DNA of 64,000 bases. It comes from Rheinheimera sp. D18 (GTDB lineage: Bacteria > Pseudomonadota > Gammaproteobacteria > Enterobacterales > Alteromonadaceae). Both the position numbers and the translations under genes were made by a program. Under the pieces are notes generated by a model. It worked only from the letters and a program-made list of their open reading frames with translations. It had not been told where the DNA came from and did not search any database. This document shows, one piece after another, positions 39,275-47,476 of the stretch (the stretch's first letter is position 1; every line of letters starts with the position of its first letter). The DNA lies in the NCBI RefSeq assembly GCF_004345025.1, contig NZ_CP037745.1:868001-932000 (forward strand). The letters run 5' to 3'.

Positions 39275-42200
39275 TTAGTTAACACCGCGCTTTAGTAGCT
39301 TTTCACCTAGCACTAGCATGCATGGCGTTAAAAACAGCGTTAATACAGTAGCAAAGGTTAAGCCTCCGGCAATAGCGCTGGATAGCTGTGTCCACCACTG
39401 GGTAGACGGTGCACCAAAGCCAAGGCTTGGCTCTAATAGGTTAACGTTTACTGCTAACACCATTGGCAGTAAACCTAGCACCGTGGTAATCGAAGTTAGT
39501 AATACTGGGCGTAAACGCAGGCAGCCGGTTTCAAGCGCGGCATTCACCGCAGATAAGCCGGTGCCACGCAGCTGGTTATAGGTATCAATAAGCACAATAT
39601 TATTATTTACCACTATACCGGCTAGGCCAATAATGCCCATACCCACCATAACAATACCGAAGCTTTGGCCATTAATCAGTAAGCCCAGTAACACGCCGGC
39701 AGTAGAGAAAACAATGGCTGATAAAATTAATATTGTTTGATACCAGCTATTAAACTGCACTAATAAAATCATCAACATCATAAAAATAGCAGTGGCAAAA
39801 GCGCCAAGTAGAAACACCATAGATTCTTGCTGATCGGCACTTTCGCCAGCTGTTTTTATATGCACATTATCGGGCACCTTCATATCACTGGCTAGTAAGG
39901 CTTTTAAGCGCTCAGTAACTTGTGCACCCGGTGCTAAATCCGCTTTGATGGTTACGGCACGATTACCATCGATACGTTTAACCACACTGGTTTTTGGTGC
40001 TGGGACTAAGGTAACAAAATTACTTAGCGGTACTAAGCCACGCGGTGTTTGAATAGTTAAACGGCCAAGTTGATCGAGTGAGCGCCAGCTTTGGGGAAAA
40101 CGTACCCGAATATCCACTTCGTCTCTGGCATATTCAGGGCGAAATTTTGCCAGCAATAAGCCGTTACTCACCATTTGTACTGCATTACCCACGCTTAACA
40201 CATCGGCACCAAAACGGGCTGCAGCGGCGCGGTCAACCTCTAATCGCCATTCAATGCCGGGTAAGCTGCGGTCGTCTTCAATATCAACAAAGCCGCCTAA
40301 TTGCGCCATCTTACTGGTGAGCTCACTAACAACCTGTTCGGTAGCCGCAGGGTCTAAGCTGCTAACTTGTAGCTCAATCGGTTTGCCTCCCGATGGCCCT
40401 TCTTGTTGCTGGCGAAACTCGAGTATTACGCCCGGAATGTCGGCGGTAAGAGTGCGCATTTCATTTAGGATCTGCGCCGCTTTTCGCCGTTCGTGCCAGT
40501 CAATAAACTGAAACTGTAATGTGCCAACCACGTCAGCGGCCAGTTCGCCGCCACTGCTACTGGCTAATGAGCGAGCGTAGAGTGCTTTTACTTCAGATAA
40601 ACCCAGCAGACGCTGCTCTACTTTTTTTAGCAGGGCGTCTTTTTCATAAATAGACATATCACCGCGGGCGCGCACCCATACTTGGGCTGATTCTGGCTCT
40701 ACTGAAGGGAAGAACTCTACGCCATAGTTATATTTACCATAGGCAACAAAAATTAATGCCATCGCTACCAGTAAACCGGTAAAGGTAAGCCCAGGACGGC
40801 GTAGCAAACGGCTTAATAAGCCGCGATACGCTTTACCTGCTCGACTCTGCTCTACTTGATGTTGTGGTGGTTGCGCCTTACTTAAGCCGCCCATCACTGG
40901 TAGAAAAATAAGAGCCATAAATAGCGAGGCAATTAAGCACAAAATAACGGTAGCTGGTAAGTACTTCATAAACTGACCGACGACACCCGGCCAGAATAAC
41001 AACGGCATAAATACCACTACGGTGGTGGCGGTTGAGGCAATAATGGGCCAAGCCATACGGCTAGCTGCATTAGCCCACGCTTGTTTCGGTTTTTGCCCTT
41101 CAGCTAAATTACGGTCAGCCAGTTCACTTACGACAATAGCGCCGTCAACTAGCATGCCTGCAACTAAAATTAGCGCAAATAATACGATAATATTCATGGT
41201 GTAGCCCAGCGCAGCAATCATTAAAATACCGGCAAAGAACGCACCTGGAATAGTAATACCGACCAACACCGCTGAACGCACCCCCATGCTGGCGATAATT
41301 AAAATGAGTACCAGTACTACTGCAGTTAACACGTTGTTTAGTAAATCTGACAGCATGTTTTTTACTTCTTTAGACTGGTCCATAATGTAGTCAACTTGCA
41401 TGCCGCTGGGAAACAGGCTGCTGGCTTGCTCAATGAGGGCTTTAGTTTGTTCGATAGTGGAAATAATATTGGCGCCACTGCGTTTTTTGACTTCTAACAC
41501 CACGGCGGGCTGGCCATTAATGCGGGCAAAGCCCTGGGGGTCTTTAAAGCTGCGGCTAATGGTTGCAACATCGGCAAAGGTAATAACGGTATCGCCGTCT
41601 ACTTTAATAGGCATTGACAGTACGTCATCTAAATTTTCAATAACGCCAGGCACTTTCATTGCCATTCGTCCAGCGCCGTTATCTAAGCTGCCGGCAGCCA
41701 CTAAACGGTTATTATTTGATACCAAACGAAATAATTGCTGGTAATCAAGGCCGTAGCCTTCTAAGGCTTGCGGGTCGACGACAATTTCAAGTAAGTCTTC
41801 GCGGTCACCGCCAATGTCTACTTCTAATACTTCAGGTATGGCTTCAATATTTTCCTGCAATTGCCGAGCAATAAATACCAATTGTTGCTCAGAGATTGGC
41901 CCTGATAAGCCCACCGATAACACCGGAAATAAGCCGACGTTAATTTCGTTTACAGTTGGCTCTTCCGCCTCACTTGGCAGCTTTGCCCGTGCAGCATCTA
42001 CCTTTACCCGCACATCGGCGAGCGCTTTATCGGCATTAAAGCCAGCATCAAATTCAAGCATAACCGAGGCGTGGCCTTCGCTTGACGTTGACGTCATTTT
42101 TTTTATGCCTTCTAACGAGCGTAATTCGTGCTCCATTGGCCGCACTAATAACCGCTCGCCATCTTCTGGGCTAATGCCATCTAATGACATGGAGACATAC

Positions 42201-42337
42201 ATCATGGGAATAGCGACGTCGGGGTTAGCTTCTTTAGGGATAGATTGATAGGCGCTAATACCAGCGATAAACAGAAAGATCAGGAGCATTATGCTGGCAC
42301 GGCTGCGTTGAATGGCCGCTTGAATAATGCTGTTCAT
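39275..42337 (-). CDS. Efflux RND transporter permease
   Basis: Encodes 1020 residues with the two-fold repeat of RND pumps: TM1 near the N-terminus, a large periplasmic porter domain, TM2-6, a second large loop and TM8-12. The N-terminal segment (NPDVAIPMMYVSMSLDGISP) resembles the HAE1/AcrB type. The TM4 relay reads GMLVDGAIVV, with one Asp where AcrB has two, and TM10 reads LAGIVVNNNIVL, with Asn where AcrB has the key Lys, so it belongs to a non-AcrB subgroup. It overlaps the adaptor gene by 4 bases. No outer-membrane channel or local regulator is adjacent. Substrate unknown. Confidence 0.9.
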   Translation of the reverse strand: MNSIIQAAIQRSRASIMLLIFLFIAGISAYQSIPKEANPDVAIPMMYVSMSLDGISPEDGERLLVRPMEHELRSLEGIKKMTSTSSEGHASVMLEFDAGFNADKALADVRVKVDAARAKLPSEAEEPTVNEINVGLFPVLSVGLSGPISEQQLVFIARQLQENIEAIPEVLEVDIGGDREDLLEIVVDPQALEGYGLDYQQLFRLVSNNNRLVAAGSLDNGAGRMAMKVPGVIENLDDVLSMPIKVDGDTVITFADVATISRSFKDPQGFARINGQPAVVLEVKKRSGANIISTIEQTKALIEQASSLFPSGMQVDYIMDQSKEVKNMLSDLLNNVLTAVVLVLILIIASMGVRSAVLVGITIPGAFFAGILMIAALGYTMNIIVLFALILVAGMLVDGAIVVSELADRNLAEGQKPKQAWANAASRMAWPIIASTATTVVVFMPLLFWPGVVGQFMKYLPATVILCLIASLFMALIFLPVMGGLSKAQPPQHQVEQSRAGKAYRGLLSRLLRRPGLTFTGLLVAMALIFVAYGKYNYGVEFFPSVEPESAQVWVRARGDMSIYEKDALLKKVEQRLLGLSEVKALYARSLASSSGGELAADVVGTLQFQFIDWHERRKAAQILNEMRTLTADIPGVILEFRQQQEGPSGGKPIELQVSSLDPAATEQVVSELTSKMAQLGGFVDIEDDRSLPGIEWRLEVDRAAAARFGADVLSVGNAVQMVSNGLLLAKFRPEYARDEVDIRVRFPQSWRSLDQLGRLTIQTPRGLVPLSNFVTLVPAPKTSVVKRIDGNRAVTIKADLAPGAQVTERLKALLASDMKVPDNVHIKTAGESADQQESMVFLLGAFATAIFMMLMILLVQFNSWYQTILILSAIVFSTAGVLLGLLINGQSFGIVMVGMGIIGLAGIVVNNNIVLIDTYNQLRGTGLSAVNAALETGCLRLRPVLLTSITTVLGLLPMVLAVNVNLLEPSLGFGAPSTQWWTQLSSAIAGGLTFATVLTLFLTPCMLVLGEKLLKRGVN

Positions 42338-43410
42338 GGTTTGGCTCCAGCAACCCGCACCGTGCTGCCAGGCTGCACAAAACCGGCACCTTGGGTAATA
42401 ATTTGTACCCGTTGTGGCAGGCCGCTAACCCAAGCACCATCGTTATCTGCACTTAGTAATGTCACTGAATAAAATTTTACCTGTTGCTGCTCATCAACCG
42501 CAGAAATACCTAACTGACCACTGGCATTTAAACTGAGTAACGCCGGAGATATTCGATGCGCTGCTATGTCGCCAAGCTGGACTTCTACTGTGACGCTAAC
42601 ACCAGCAATGCGCAGTAGCTCTGGGTTATTAACCGTTACTTCAATATAAAAGCTGCGGGTGGCGTTATCAGCGGCATAGCTAATAAAACTAAGGGTGCCA
42701 TTCAATGTTCTACCGTCGAGCAAACGTAGGGTTACGTTTTGTCCTACTGACAGCGCGGCGATGTCTTGCTGCGCAATTTGTGCTGTTACTTTTAGCTGAT
42801 CAATTTGCACTAGCTGCATTAATTCGCTGCCCACTTGCACCAAATCGCCTACTTCAATATGTCTGCGGTCAACAATGCCGTTAAAGGGGGCTTCGGGTGC
42901 GCGCTGACTAATGGCAAGTTCAGCAGTAATAAGCTCGGCTTGGGCTTTGGCTTGCTCGCTTTGCAGTCGAGTTAGTTCGGTTGCCGATAAAAATTTTGCT
43001 TTACCTAAGGCTTTCGCGCTGTCTAATTCGCTATTACGTAGGGTTAAGTTTGCTTTGGCTTGTGCTAGCAGCGCGCTGCGGCCTTCATTCGATAATTGCA
43101 GTAATTTGTCGCCTTGTTTTACGGCATCGCCTTGTTGTTTTAATACTGCCTCTACTGTGCCTGCTTGCTGCGATTTAATACTGACACTGCGCCAAGGTAA
43201 TATTTGCCCCTGTGCTACCTGTGTTGCTTGATAAGGCTGAGCATCTGACCACCGCGTTTCAACCAGAGCTAACTGCTGTTGCGGCAGTTTCTGCGCTTCG
43301 GGCGCCTCATTTTTTGCGCCGTAGTTATCGCCGCTAAAGAGCCAAAGCAGCAGCACAAAGCTTAATATCACAGCAATAATAACCGGTGAAAGAGATAGCT
43401 TTTTTAACAT
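42334..43410 (-). CDS. RND efflux periplasmic adaptor subunit
   Basis: Encodes 358 residues from ATG43410; upstream in-frame starts are not credible because they add untypical residues. An N-terminal membrane anchor (SPVIIAVILSFVLLLWLF) is followed by a biotinyl-lipoyl half-motif (SIKSQQAGTVEAVLKQQGDAVKQGD), a coiled-coil hairpin, the second half-motif (APFNGIVDRRHIEVGDLV), a beta-barrel and a membrane-proximal domain. It should join the permease to an outer-membrane channel. ATGA overlap with the permease shows translational coupling. Confidence 0.92.
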   Translation of the reverse strand: MLKKLSLSPVIIAVILSFVLLLWLFSGDNYGAKNEAPEAQKLPQQQLALVETRWSDAQPYQATQVAQGQILPWRSVSIKSQQAGTVEAVLKQQGDAVKQGDKLLQLSNEGRSALLAQAKANLTLRNSELDSAKALGKAKFLSATELTRLQSEQAKAQAELITAELAISQRAPEAPFNGIVDRRHIEVGDLVQVGSELMQLVQIDQLKVTAQIAQQDIAALSVGQNVTLRLLDGRTLNGTLSFISYAADNATRSFYIEVTVNNPELLRIAGVSVTVEVQLGDIAAHRISPALLSLNASGQLGISAVDEQQQVKFYSVTLLSADNDGAWVSGLPQRVQIITQGAGFVQPGSTVRVAGAKP

Positions 43411-43507
43411 CAGATAATCCTTGGCGGTGACACACGAATACGAGAATAAACAGTATGAAATATACTGGTAGTGGTGCGGATCAGCAACCTGATAACTGTA
43501 AGTAAAT

Positions 43508-43544
43508 ATGGCCAATATCAGGCACTGACGCTGATATTAGCCAT
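43508..43544 (-). terminator. Terminator-like hairpin after the chemoreceptor gene
   Basis: ATGGCCAATATCAG (43508-43521) pairs with CTGATATTAGCCAT (43531-43544) with one mismatch and a 9-base loop. On the minus strand ATATTTACT follows, a weak T-rich run. It separates the chemoreceptor gene from the adaptor gene. Confidence 0.6.
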
Positions 43545-43548
43545 AGTT

Positions 43549-44760
43549 TTAGTGTCTGGCGAAACGGCCCAGTTGCTGTTGGGTATGCGCTGTGCCGGTA
43601 AGTAAATCTTTAGCGGCATTATCTATCGCTGACATTTGCTTATAGGCATCGCTGGTCACTTGTTCGATGGCTGACAAGTGCTGATGGGTTTGCTGGTAAT
43701 GTTGTTCTAATTCATTAACCGTTTGGTTAATACTTTGAATACCACTTTTCGCTTGCTGTAACTCATCACGTAGCTGACTAAACTCCGCACTGGTGCTGTC
43801 TATTTGTTGCTGCGCCTGTTGTGCCTGCTGGTTTAAACTGTGCGATTCATTACGTGTTTCGCCAACTAATTGTTCCATTTCGTTTAAAAAGCCAGAGATT
43901 TGCTTAGTGGCATCATTTACTTTGGCGGCCAGCGTACGTACTTCGTCAGCTACTACGGCAAAACCGCGGCCAGCATCACCAGCTCGGGCCGCTTCAATTG
44001 CCGCATTAAGGGCTAATAGGTTAGTTTGATCAGAAAACGTTTCTACCATCACCAGTATTTGTCGTACGTTTTCAGAGTTTTTGTGCAAGCCGTTTATCGT
44101 CGCACCAAAGCTATCGAGCAGTTTAACAATACCAGAAAGCTGACGTGTTACTTGCTGCATTTGGCCGCTCGCTGCGCTGGCTTTATCTACTGCTAAATTA
44201 GATACCTGACCTACTTGGTCGCCATGTTGCACTATATTGGCTAAATACTGTAAAACTCGATCGCTTTCGCCACGAATTTGGCCACTGCGCTGCTCGGTAT
44301 CTTGTAAATGACTACGGGTACTTTTTACCGCCACCGATACTTGTTCATTAACCTGATGGGTTTCATGTGCTTGTTGATGAATATCGCCAAGTAGTACACC
44401 CAGTTGTGAAACAAACTGGTTATATTCTTCTGACAAGGTGCGAAATTCGTCAAAGGTAAAGGCGGGTAGCCGATGCTGTAAGTCTGTGCCTTTACGGTTA
44501 GTATCCTGTAGTGCTGATACCAATGCTTTTACCGGACGCACAAATAAGTAATGCATGTAACCAATGGTAAAGACAAAAGCGCCAATACCAAGGATTAACA
44601 GCAACCACCATTGCGTAGTTGCGCCGCTTACAGGGTAGGCAAGATAGAGCGCAAGCAAAAAAAACATGGCTAAAAAACTAATATTGCCAATTATTTTTCG
44701 GTTTAAGCTGCCAAAGAAGGTGCGTTCAATAAACAGGTAAAGAGACGTAAAACCAGCCAT
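43549..44760 (-). CDS. Methyl-accepting chemotaxis protein without periplasmic sensor domain
   Basis: Encodes 403 residues from ATG44760. Two adjacent membrane segments (about 25-42 and 50-68) with no sizeable loop between lead to a HAMP-like linker and a long coiled-coil signalling domain with the hairpin tip [30 protein letters not shown]. With no ligand domain it may sense membrane or cytoplasmic state, or signal through a partner. No C-terminal CheR/B tether (NWETF type) is seen. Lone gene, away from chemotaxis operons. Confidence 0.9.
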   Translation of the reverse strand: MAGFTSLYLFIERTFFGSLNRKIIGNISFLAMFFLLALYLAYPVSGATTQWWLLLILGIGAFVFTIGYMHYLFVRPVKALVSALQDTNRKGTDLQHRLPAFTFDEFRTLSEEYNQFVSQLGVLLGDIHQQAHETHQVNEQVSVAVKSTRSHLQDTEQRSGQIRGESDRVLQYLANIVQHGDQVGQVSNLAVDKASAASGQMQQVTRQLSGIVKLLDSFGATINGLHKNSENVRQILVMVETFSDQTNLLALNAAIEAARAGDAGRGFAVVADEVRTLAAKVNDATKQISGFLNEMEQLVGETRNESHSLNQQAQQAQQQIDSTSAEFSQLRDELQQAKSGIQSINQTVNELEQHYQQTHQHLSAIEQVTSDAYKQMSAIDNAAKDLLTGTAHTQQQLGRFARH

Positions 44761-44903
44761 AAATTCGCAAATCCTGCCAAATAATAATATAAGAATTTGA
44801 GCATAACATAGCCGCAAACACGCTGCGACCTTGTTATGTTAACGGATATTGATCTGCCACAACTGCAAATTAAATAGCCGAGTATCCATTCTTCGCGCTT
44901 AAA

Positions 44904-45305
44904 TTATTGTTTTACCGCTAAACCTGCATCTAGCCACGCCTGCATGCCGCCAACTACTGAGTAGACTTGGCTAAAGCCCATACGTTGTAGCGATTCTGTC
45001 GCTAAAGTTGAGCGCGCGCCAGAGCGGCAAATAATATACATCGGGTTACTGGCTAATTGCGTTAATGCCATTTGTGGTTCGCAACCGCTAGCGGCCACTT
45101 TGGGGTGGTTATGAATATTCATTTCTAGCACACCACGCGGGTAGTTTACCGCACCAATAATATGCTGTTGCAGGTATTCAGCTGGCTCGCGCACATCAAT
45201 TAATATGGCTTCAGCATCTTTTTGTAATGCATTGGCCAAGTCTTGAATACTTACTTCTTTAATCGCTGTTTTGGCTTCAGCTACTAACTGTTGTGCTGTT
45301 TTCAT
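44904..45305 (-). CDS. Rhodanese-domain sulfurtransferase
   Basis: Encodes 133 residues: one rhodanese domain with the active loop IICRSGARS (C93) and start motif ILIDVREPAEYLQQHI; the closing VVGGMQAWLDAGLAV is typical. It carries sulfane sulfur on the Cys. It lies downstream of the TauE/SafE exporter on the same strand and near a persulfide dioxygenase-like gene, which together suggest sulfide detoxification. A symmetrical AT-rich repeat lies just upstream. Confidence 0.9.
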   Translation of the reverse strand: MKTAQQLVAEAKTAIKEVSIQDLANALQKDAEAILIDVREPAEYLQQHIIGAVNYPRGVLEMNIHNHPKVAASGCEPQMALTQLASNPMYIICRSGARSTLATESLQRMGFSQVYSVVGGMQAWLDAGLAVKQ

Positions 45306-45343
45306 TTGTTGCTCCTGTTTAGCTATAACAAAATGGCGTATTG

Positions 45344-45360
45344 TATAATTGAGAATTATA
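45344..45360 (-). promoter_or_regulatory. Inverted repeat upstream of rhodanese gene
   Basis: TATAATT-GAG-AATTATA is a perfect 7-bp inverted repeat 39 bases before the rhodanese start, overlapping the stop of the exporter gene. Its size and place fit an operator for a small dimeric regulator such as an ArsR/BigR-type sulfide sensor, but no regulator gene is nearby. AT-rich palindromes also arise by chance. Confidence 0.4.
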
Positions 45361-46111
45361 AAACCGACTGATAAATAACTATCGCGGCCATAATGACTAA
45401 AAATACTGCAAAAGCTTTTTGTAACCGCTGTTTAGGTAGTTTTTTACCTACGGCCGCACCAATAAAGCTGCCGACAATACCGGCGATAATCATTAAACCA
45501 ATAGTTTGCCAGTCAAAGCTGATGCCTTGCTCGCTCATCACCATAAAATATTTGCCAAAGCCAACAAAAGACTTCATGGCAATAATAACTAAACTGGTCG
45601 CAATACCCACTGGCATGCTTAGGCCGCCCATTAAAACCAACGCGGGTACAATTAAAAAGCCGCCACCCACACCAACAAAGCCAGTAATAACACCGACCAC
45701 TAAGCCGTCGAACACAATTTTAGCGGGTTTAAAGGTTTTGGTTTCGCTATTCGCTATATTTTTACTGCTGTTGCGCCACATCATTGCCGCAGCAACTAAC
45801 ATCAGTAGCGAAAACACCAATAACTGCCAACGCGTATCTACTAATGTGCCAAGCCAAGCGCCACCATAGGTGCCAAGCATACCAGGAATACCAAACCATA
45901 AAACATGGCGCCAACTGATTAAACCCTGTAAGCCATTACGTACTGAACCAAATAAACTAATGCCAGCGACAATAAGCAACGACGAGGCTATAGCCAACTG
46001 CGGAGGCATATGTAATAAATATAATAATACCGGTACGGTAAGGATAGAACCGCCAGAGCCGAATAAGCCAAGGCTTAAACCAATGACAATTGCGCCAAGT
46101 AAAGCTAGCAT
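45356..46111 (-). CDS. TauE/SafE-family sulfite exporter
   Basis: Encodes 251 residues with eight membrane segments in two related halves: the repeats GLFGSGGSILTVPVLLYL and GFVGVGGGFLIVPALVLMGG are the family signature (G-x-G-G-x-x-x-x-P). Members export sulfite, sulfoacetate or related anions. Divergent from the MBL persulfide dioxygenase-like gene and upstream of the rhodanese gene. The product of persulfide dioxygenase is sulfite, so export of sulfite is a coherent function. Confidence 0.88.
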   Translation of the reverse strand: MLALLGAIVIGLSLGLFGSGGSILTVPVLLYLLHMPPQLAIASSLLIVAGISLFGSVRNGLQGLISWRHVLWFGIPGMLGTYGGAWLGTLVDTRWQLLVFSLLMLVAAAMMWRNSSKNIANSETKTFKPAKIVFDGLVVGVITGFVGVGGGFLIVPALVLMGGLSMPVGIATSLVIIAMKSFVGFGKYFMVMSEQGISFDWQTIGLMIIAGIVGSFIGAAVGKKLPKQRLQKAFAVFLVIMAAIVIYQSVL

Positions 46112-46148
46112 GGTACATTTACCTTATATAACAAAACGAAATATGCTT

Positions 46149-46183
46149 ATAGCGAAATTGCATCTTAGACTGCTTTTCGCTAT
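46149..46183. promoter_or_regulatory. Spaced inverted repeat in the tauE-MBL divergent region
   Basis: ATAGCGAAA (46149-46157) and TTTCGCTAT (46175-46183) form a perfect 9-bp inverted repeat with 17 bases between, midway between the divergent starts. It could be a shared operator or part of one promoter. The regulator is not in the window. Confidence 0.4.
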
Positions 46184-46225
46184 GCTGCAATTGAAATTTA
46201 GTAAGTTCTAATTTACGAGGCTTTT

Positions 46226-47119
46226 ATGGTTGCTGATCAGGCAGATACTGAAAATACTGTTCAGGTTGAAATGTTTTTTGACAAAGAGAGCTCAACCTTT
46301 AGTTATGTTGTTGCCGACATCAGCACCAAGCGTGCGGTGATTATTGACCCTGTGTTAGATTATGATGCCGCAGCGGGTACTGTAGCCACTAAACAAGCTG
46401 ATACCCTATTGGCTTATGTAGCAAAACAACAACTGAGTATAGATTTAATTTTAGAAACGCACGCCCATGCCGATCATCTGTCTGCTGCGCATTATTTAAA
46501 ACAAAAAACCGGTGCGCCAATCTGTATTGGCGAAGGAATTAAACAGGTGCAGCAAACCTTTAAGCTGGTTTTTAATTTAGGCGACGATGAGCTGTTAGCA
46601 AAGGGGGACTACTTTGATAAGTTATTTGCCGACAATGAGACCTTTAAAGTAGGCAGCATCACCGCAAAAGTGCTGAATACGCCAGGCCATACCAATGACA
46701 GTGTTAGCTATTTAATTGCCGGTCATTTGTTTGTTGGAGACTCATTATTTATGCCGGATTCTGGTACAGCGCGTTGCGATTTCCCAGGTGGCGATGCCCA
46801 CGTATTATTTAAATCGATTCAGCGTATTTACCAGTTGCCAGATACTACCACTATTTATATGTGTCATGACTACCAACCTGGTGGTCGTGAATTACGTTAT
46901 CGCACTAGCGTAGCTGAGCAAAAAGCAGAGAATATTCACGTTAGAGCTGATACAGCAGAGCAAGAATTTGTGCAAAAGCGTGAAACCCGAGACAAAACAC
47001 TTTCCGTACCACGATTAATTTACCCTGCAGTACAAGTTAATATTCGTGCGGGGCAGCTGCCAAAAGCCGAAGCTAACGGCGTTAGCTATATCAAAGTTCC
47101 GCTTACGATTAAAGCCTAG
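46226..47119 (+). CDS. MBL-fold persulfide dioxygenase-like protein (ETHE1/Blh type)
   Basis: Encodes 297 residues. The metal motif ETHAHADHLSAAHYL (H79, H81, D83, H84), PGHTNDSVSY, DSLFMPDSGTARCDFPGGD and a C-terminal CHDYQPGGRE are the arrangement of ETHE1 and BigR-linked Blh proteins, which oxidise glutathione persulfide to sulfite. It is larger than ETHE1 by a ~40-residue C-terminal extension. Context with rhodanese and a sulfite exporter supports the role. Substrate not proved. Confidence 0.85.
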   Translation: MVADQADTENTVQVEMFFDKESSTFSYVVADISTKRAVIIDPVLDYDAAAGTVATKQADTLLAYVAKQQLSIDLILETHAHADHLSAAHYLKQKTGAPICIGEGIKQVQQTFKLVFNLGDDELLAKGDYFDKLFADNETFKVGSITAKVLNTPGHTNDSVSYLIAGHLFVGDSLFMPDSGTARCDFPGGDAHVLFKSIQRIYQLPDTTTIYMCHDYQPGGRELRYRTSVAEQKAENIHVRADTAEQEFVQKRETRDKTLSVPRLIYPAVQVNIRAGQLPKAEANGVSYIKVPLTIKA

Positions 47120-47153
47120 CCGTGGCCTATGCTGGTCAGTCAGTAATATCAAC

Positions 47154-47250
47154 GAACCGGTTTGCTCACACCAACACGCCGTAAACCCATCCATGGGGGC
47201 TCGTTTCAGGCATCCATGCCTTCAACGGTTGGCTTAGAGCAAAGCCGTTC
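47154..47250. repeat. 97-bp intergenic repeat (copy 2), imperfect terminal inverted repeats
   Basis: Starts GAACCGGTTTGCTCA and ends AGAGCAAAGCCGTTC, an imperfect inverted repeat. The blocks CCAACACGCCGTAAA, GGCTCGTTTC and CTTCAACGGT match copy 1 (24175-24272) at the same offsets. Internal CCCATCCATGGG can form a small hairpin. Twelve-base direct repeats lie outside it. Confidence 0.8.
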
Positions 47251-47302
47251 TCGCATAAATGATCAGCATTAAGCCGTGGCCTAGGTATTTAATAATAAAA
47301 AA

Positions 47303-47335
47303 GGCCAGTCAGAAGGTTGGGGTTTCTGACCGGCC
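47303..47335 (-). terminator. Terminator of the M2 peptidase gene
   Basis: GGCCAGTCAGAA (47303-47314) pairs with TTCTGACCGGCC (47324-47335) with one A-C mismatch. Read on the minus strand it is followed by a T-run (47297-47302) and ATTATT, as expected of an intrinsic terminator. Confidence 0.85.
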
Positions 47336-47476
47336 GGCAAAAAAACATCTTAGCGCATACCAAGCAATATACTTCAATAAACGCTGTGTTGTTTTGATGT
47401 AGCTCAATCTTAGCGCTGAGTATCGTTTTTACCCAGCAGCAAAATGTAAGCGAATATTAAATACGGCACAAACACG

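Larger units (their letters stand above)
47120..47476. other. Intergenic region holding repeat copy 2 and a terminator
   Basis: This 357-base stretch lies between the MBL gene and the M2 peptidase gene. It holds the 97-bp repeat (47154-47250), flanked by direct repeats AGCCGTGGCCTA at 47118-47129 and 47272-47283, and the hairpin terminator of the peptidase gene (47303-47335). The rest, 47336-47476, shows nothing I can name. Confidence 0.7.

Noticed and set aside
41814..42248. 144-residue open frame opposite the RND permease
   Set aside because: Serine-rich antisense shadow of a conserved gene, with no ribosome site.
45393..45869. 158-residue open frame opposite the TauE/SafE gene
   Set aside because: It lies antisense to a well-supported membrane protein gene; proline/lysine-rich composition is a codon-shadow effect.
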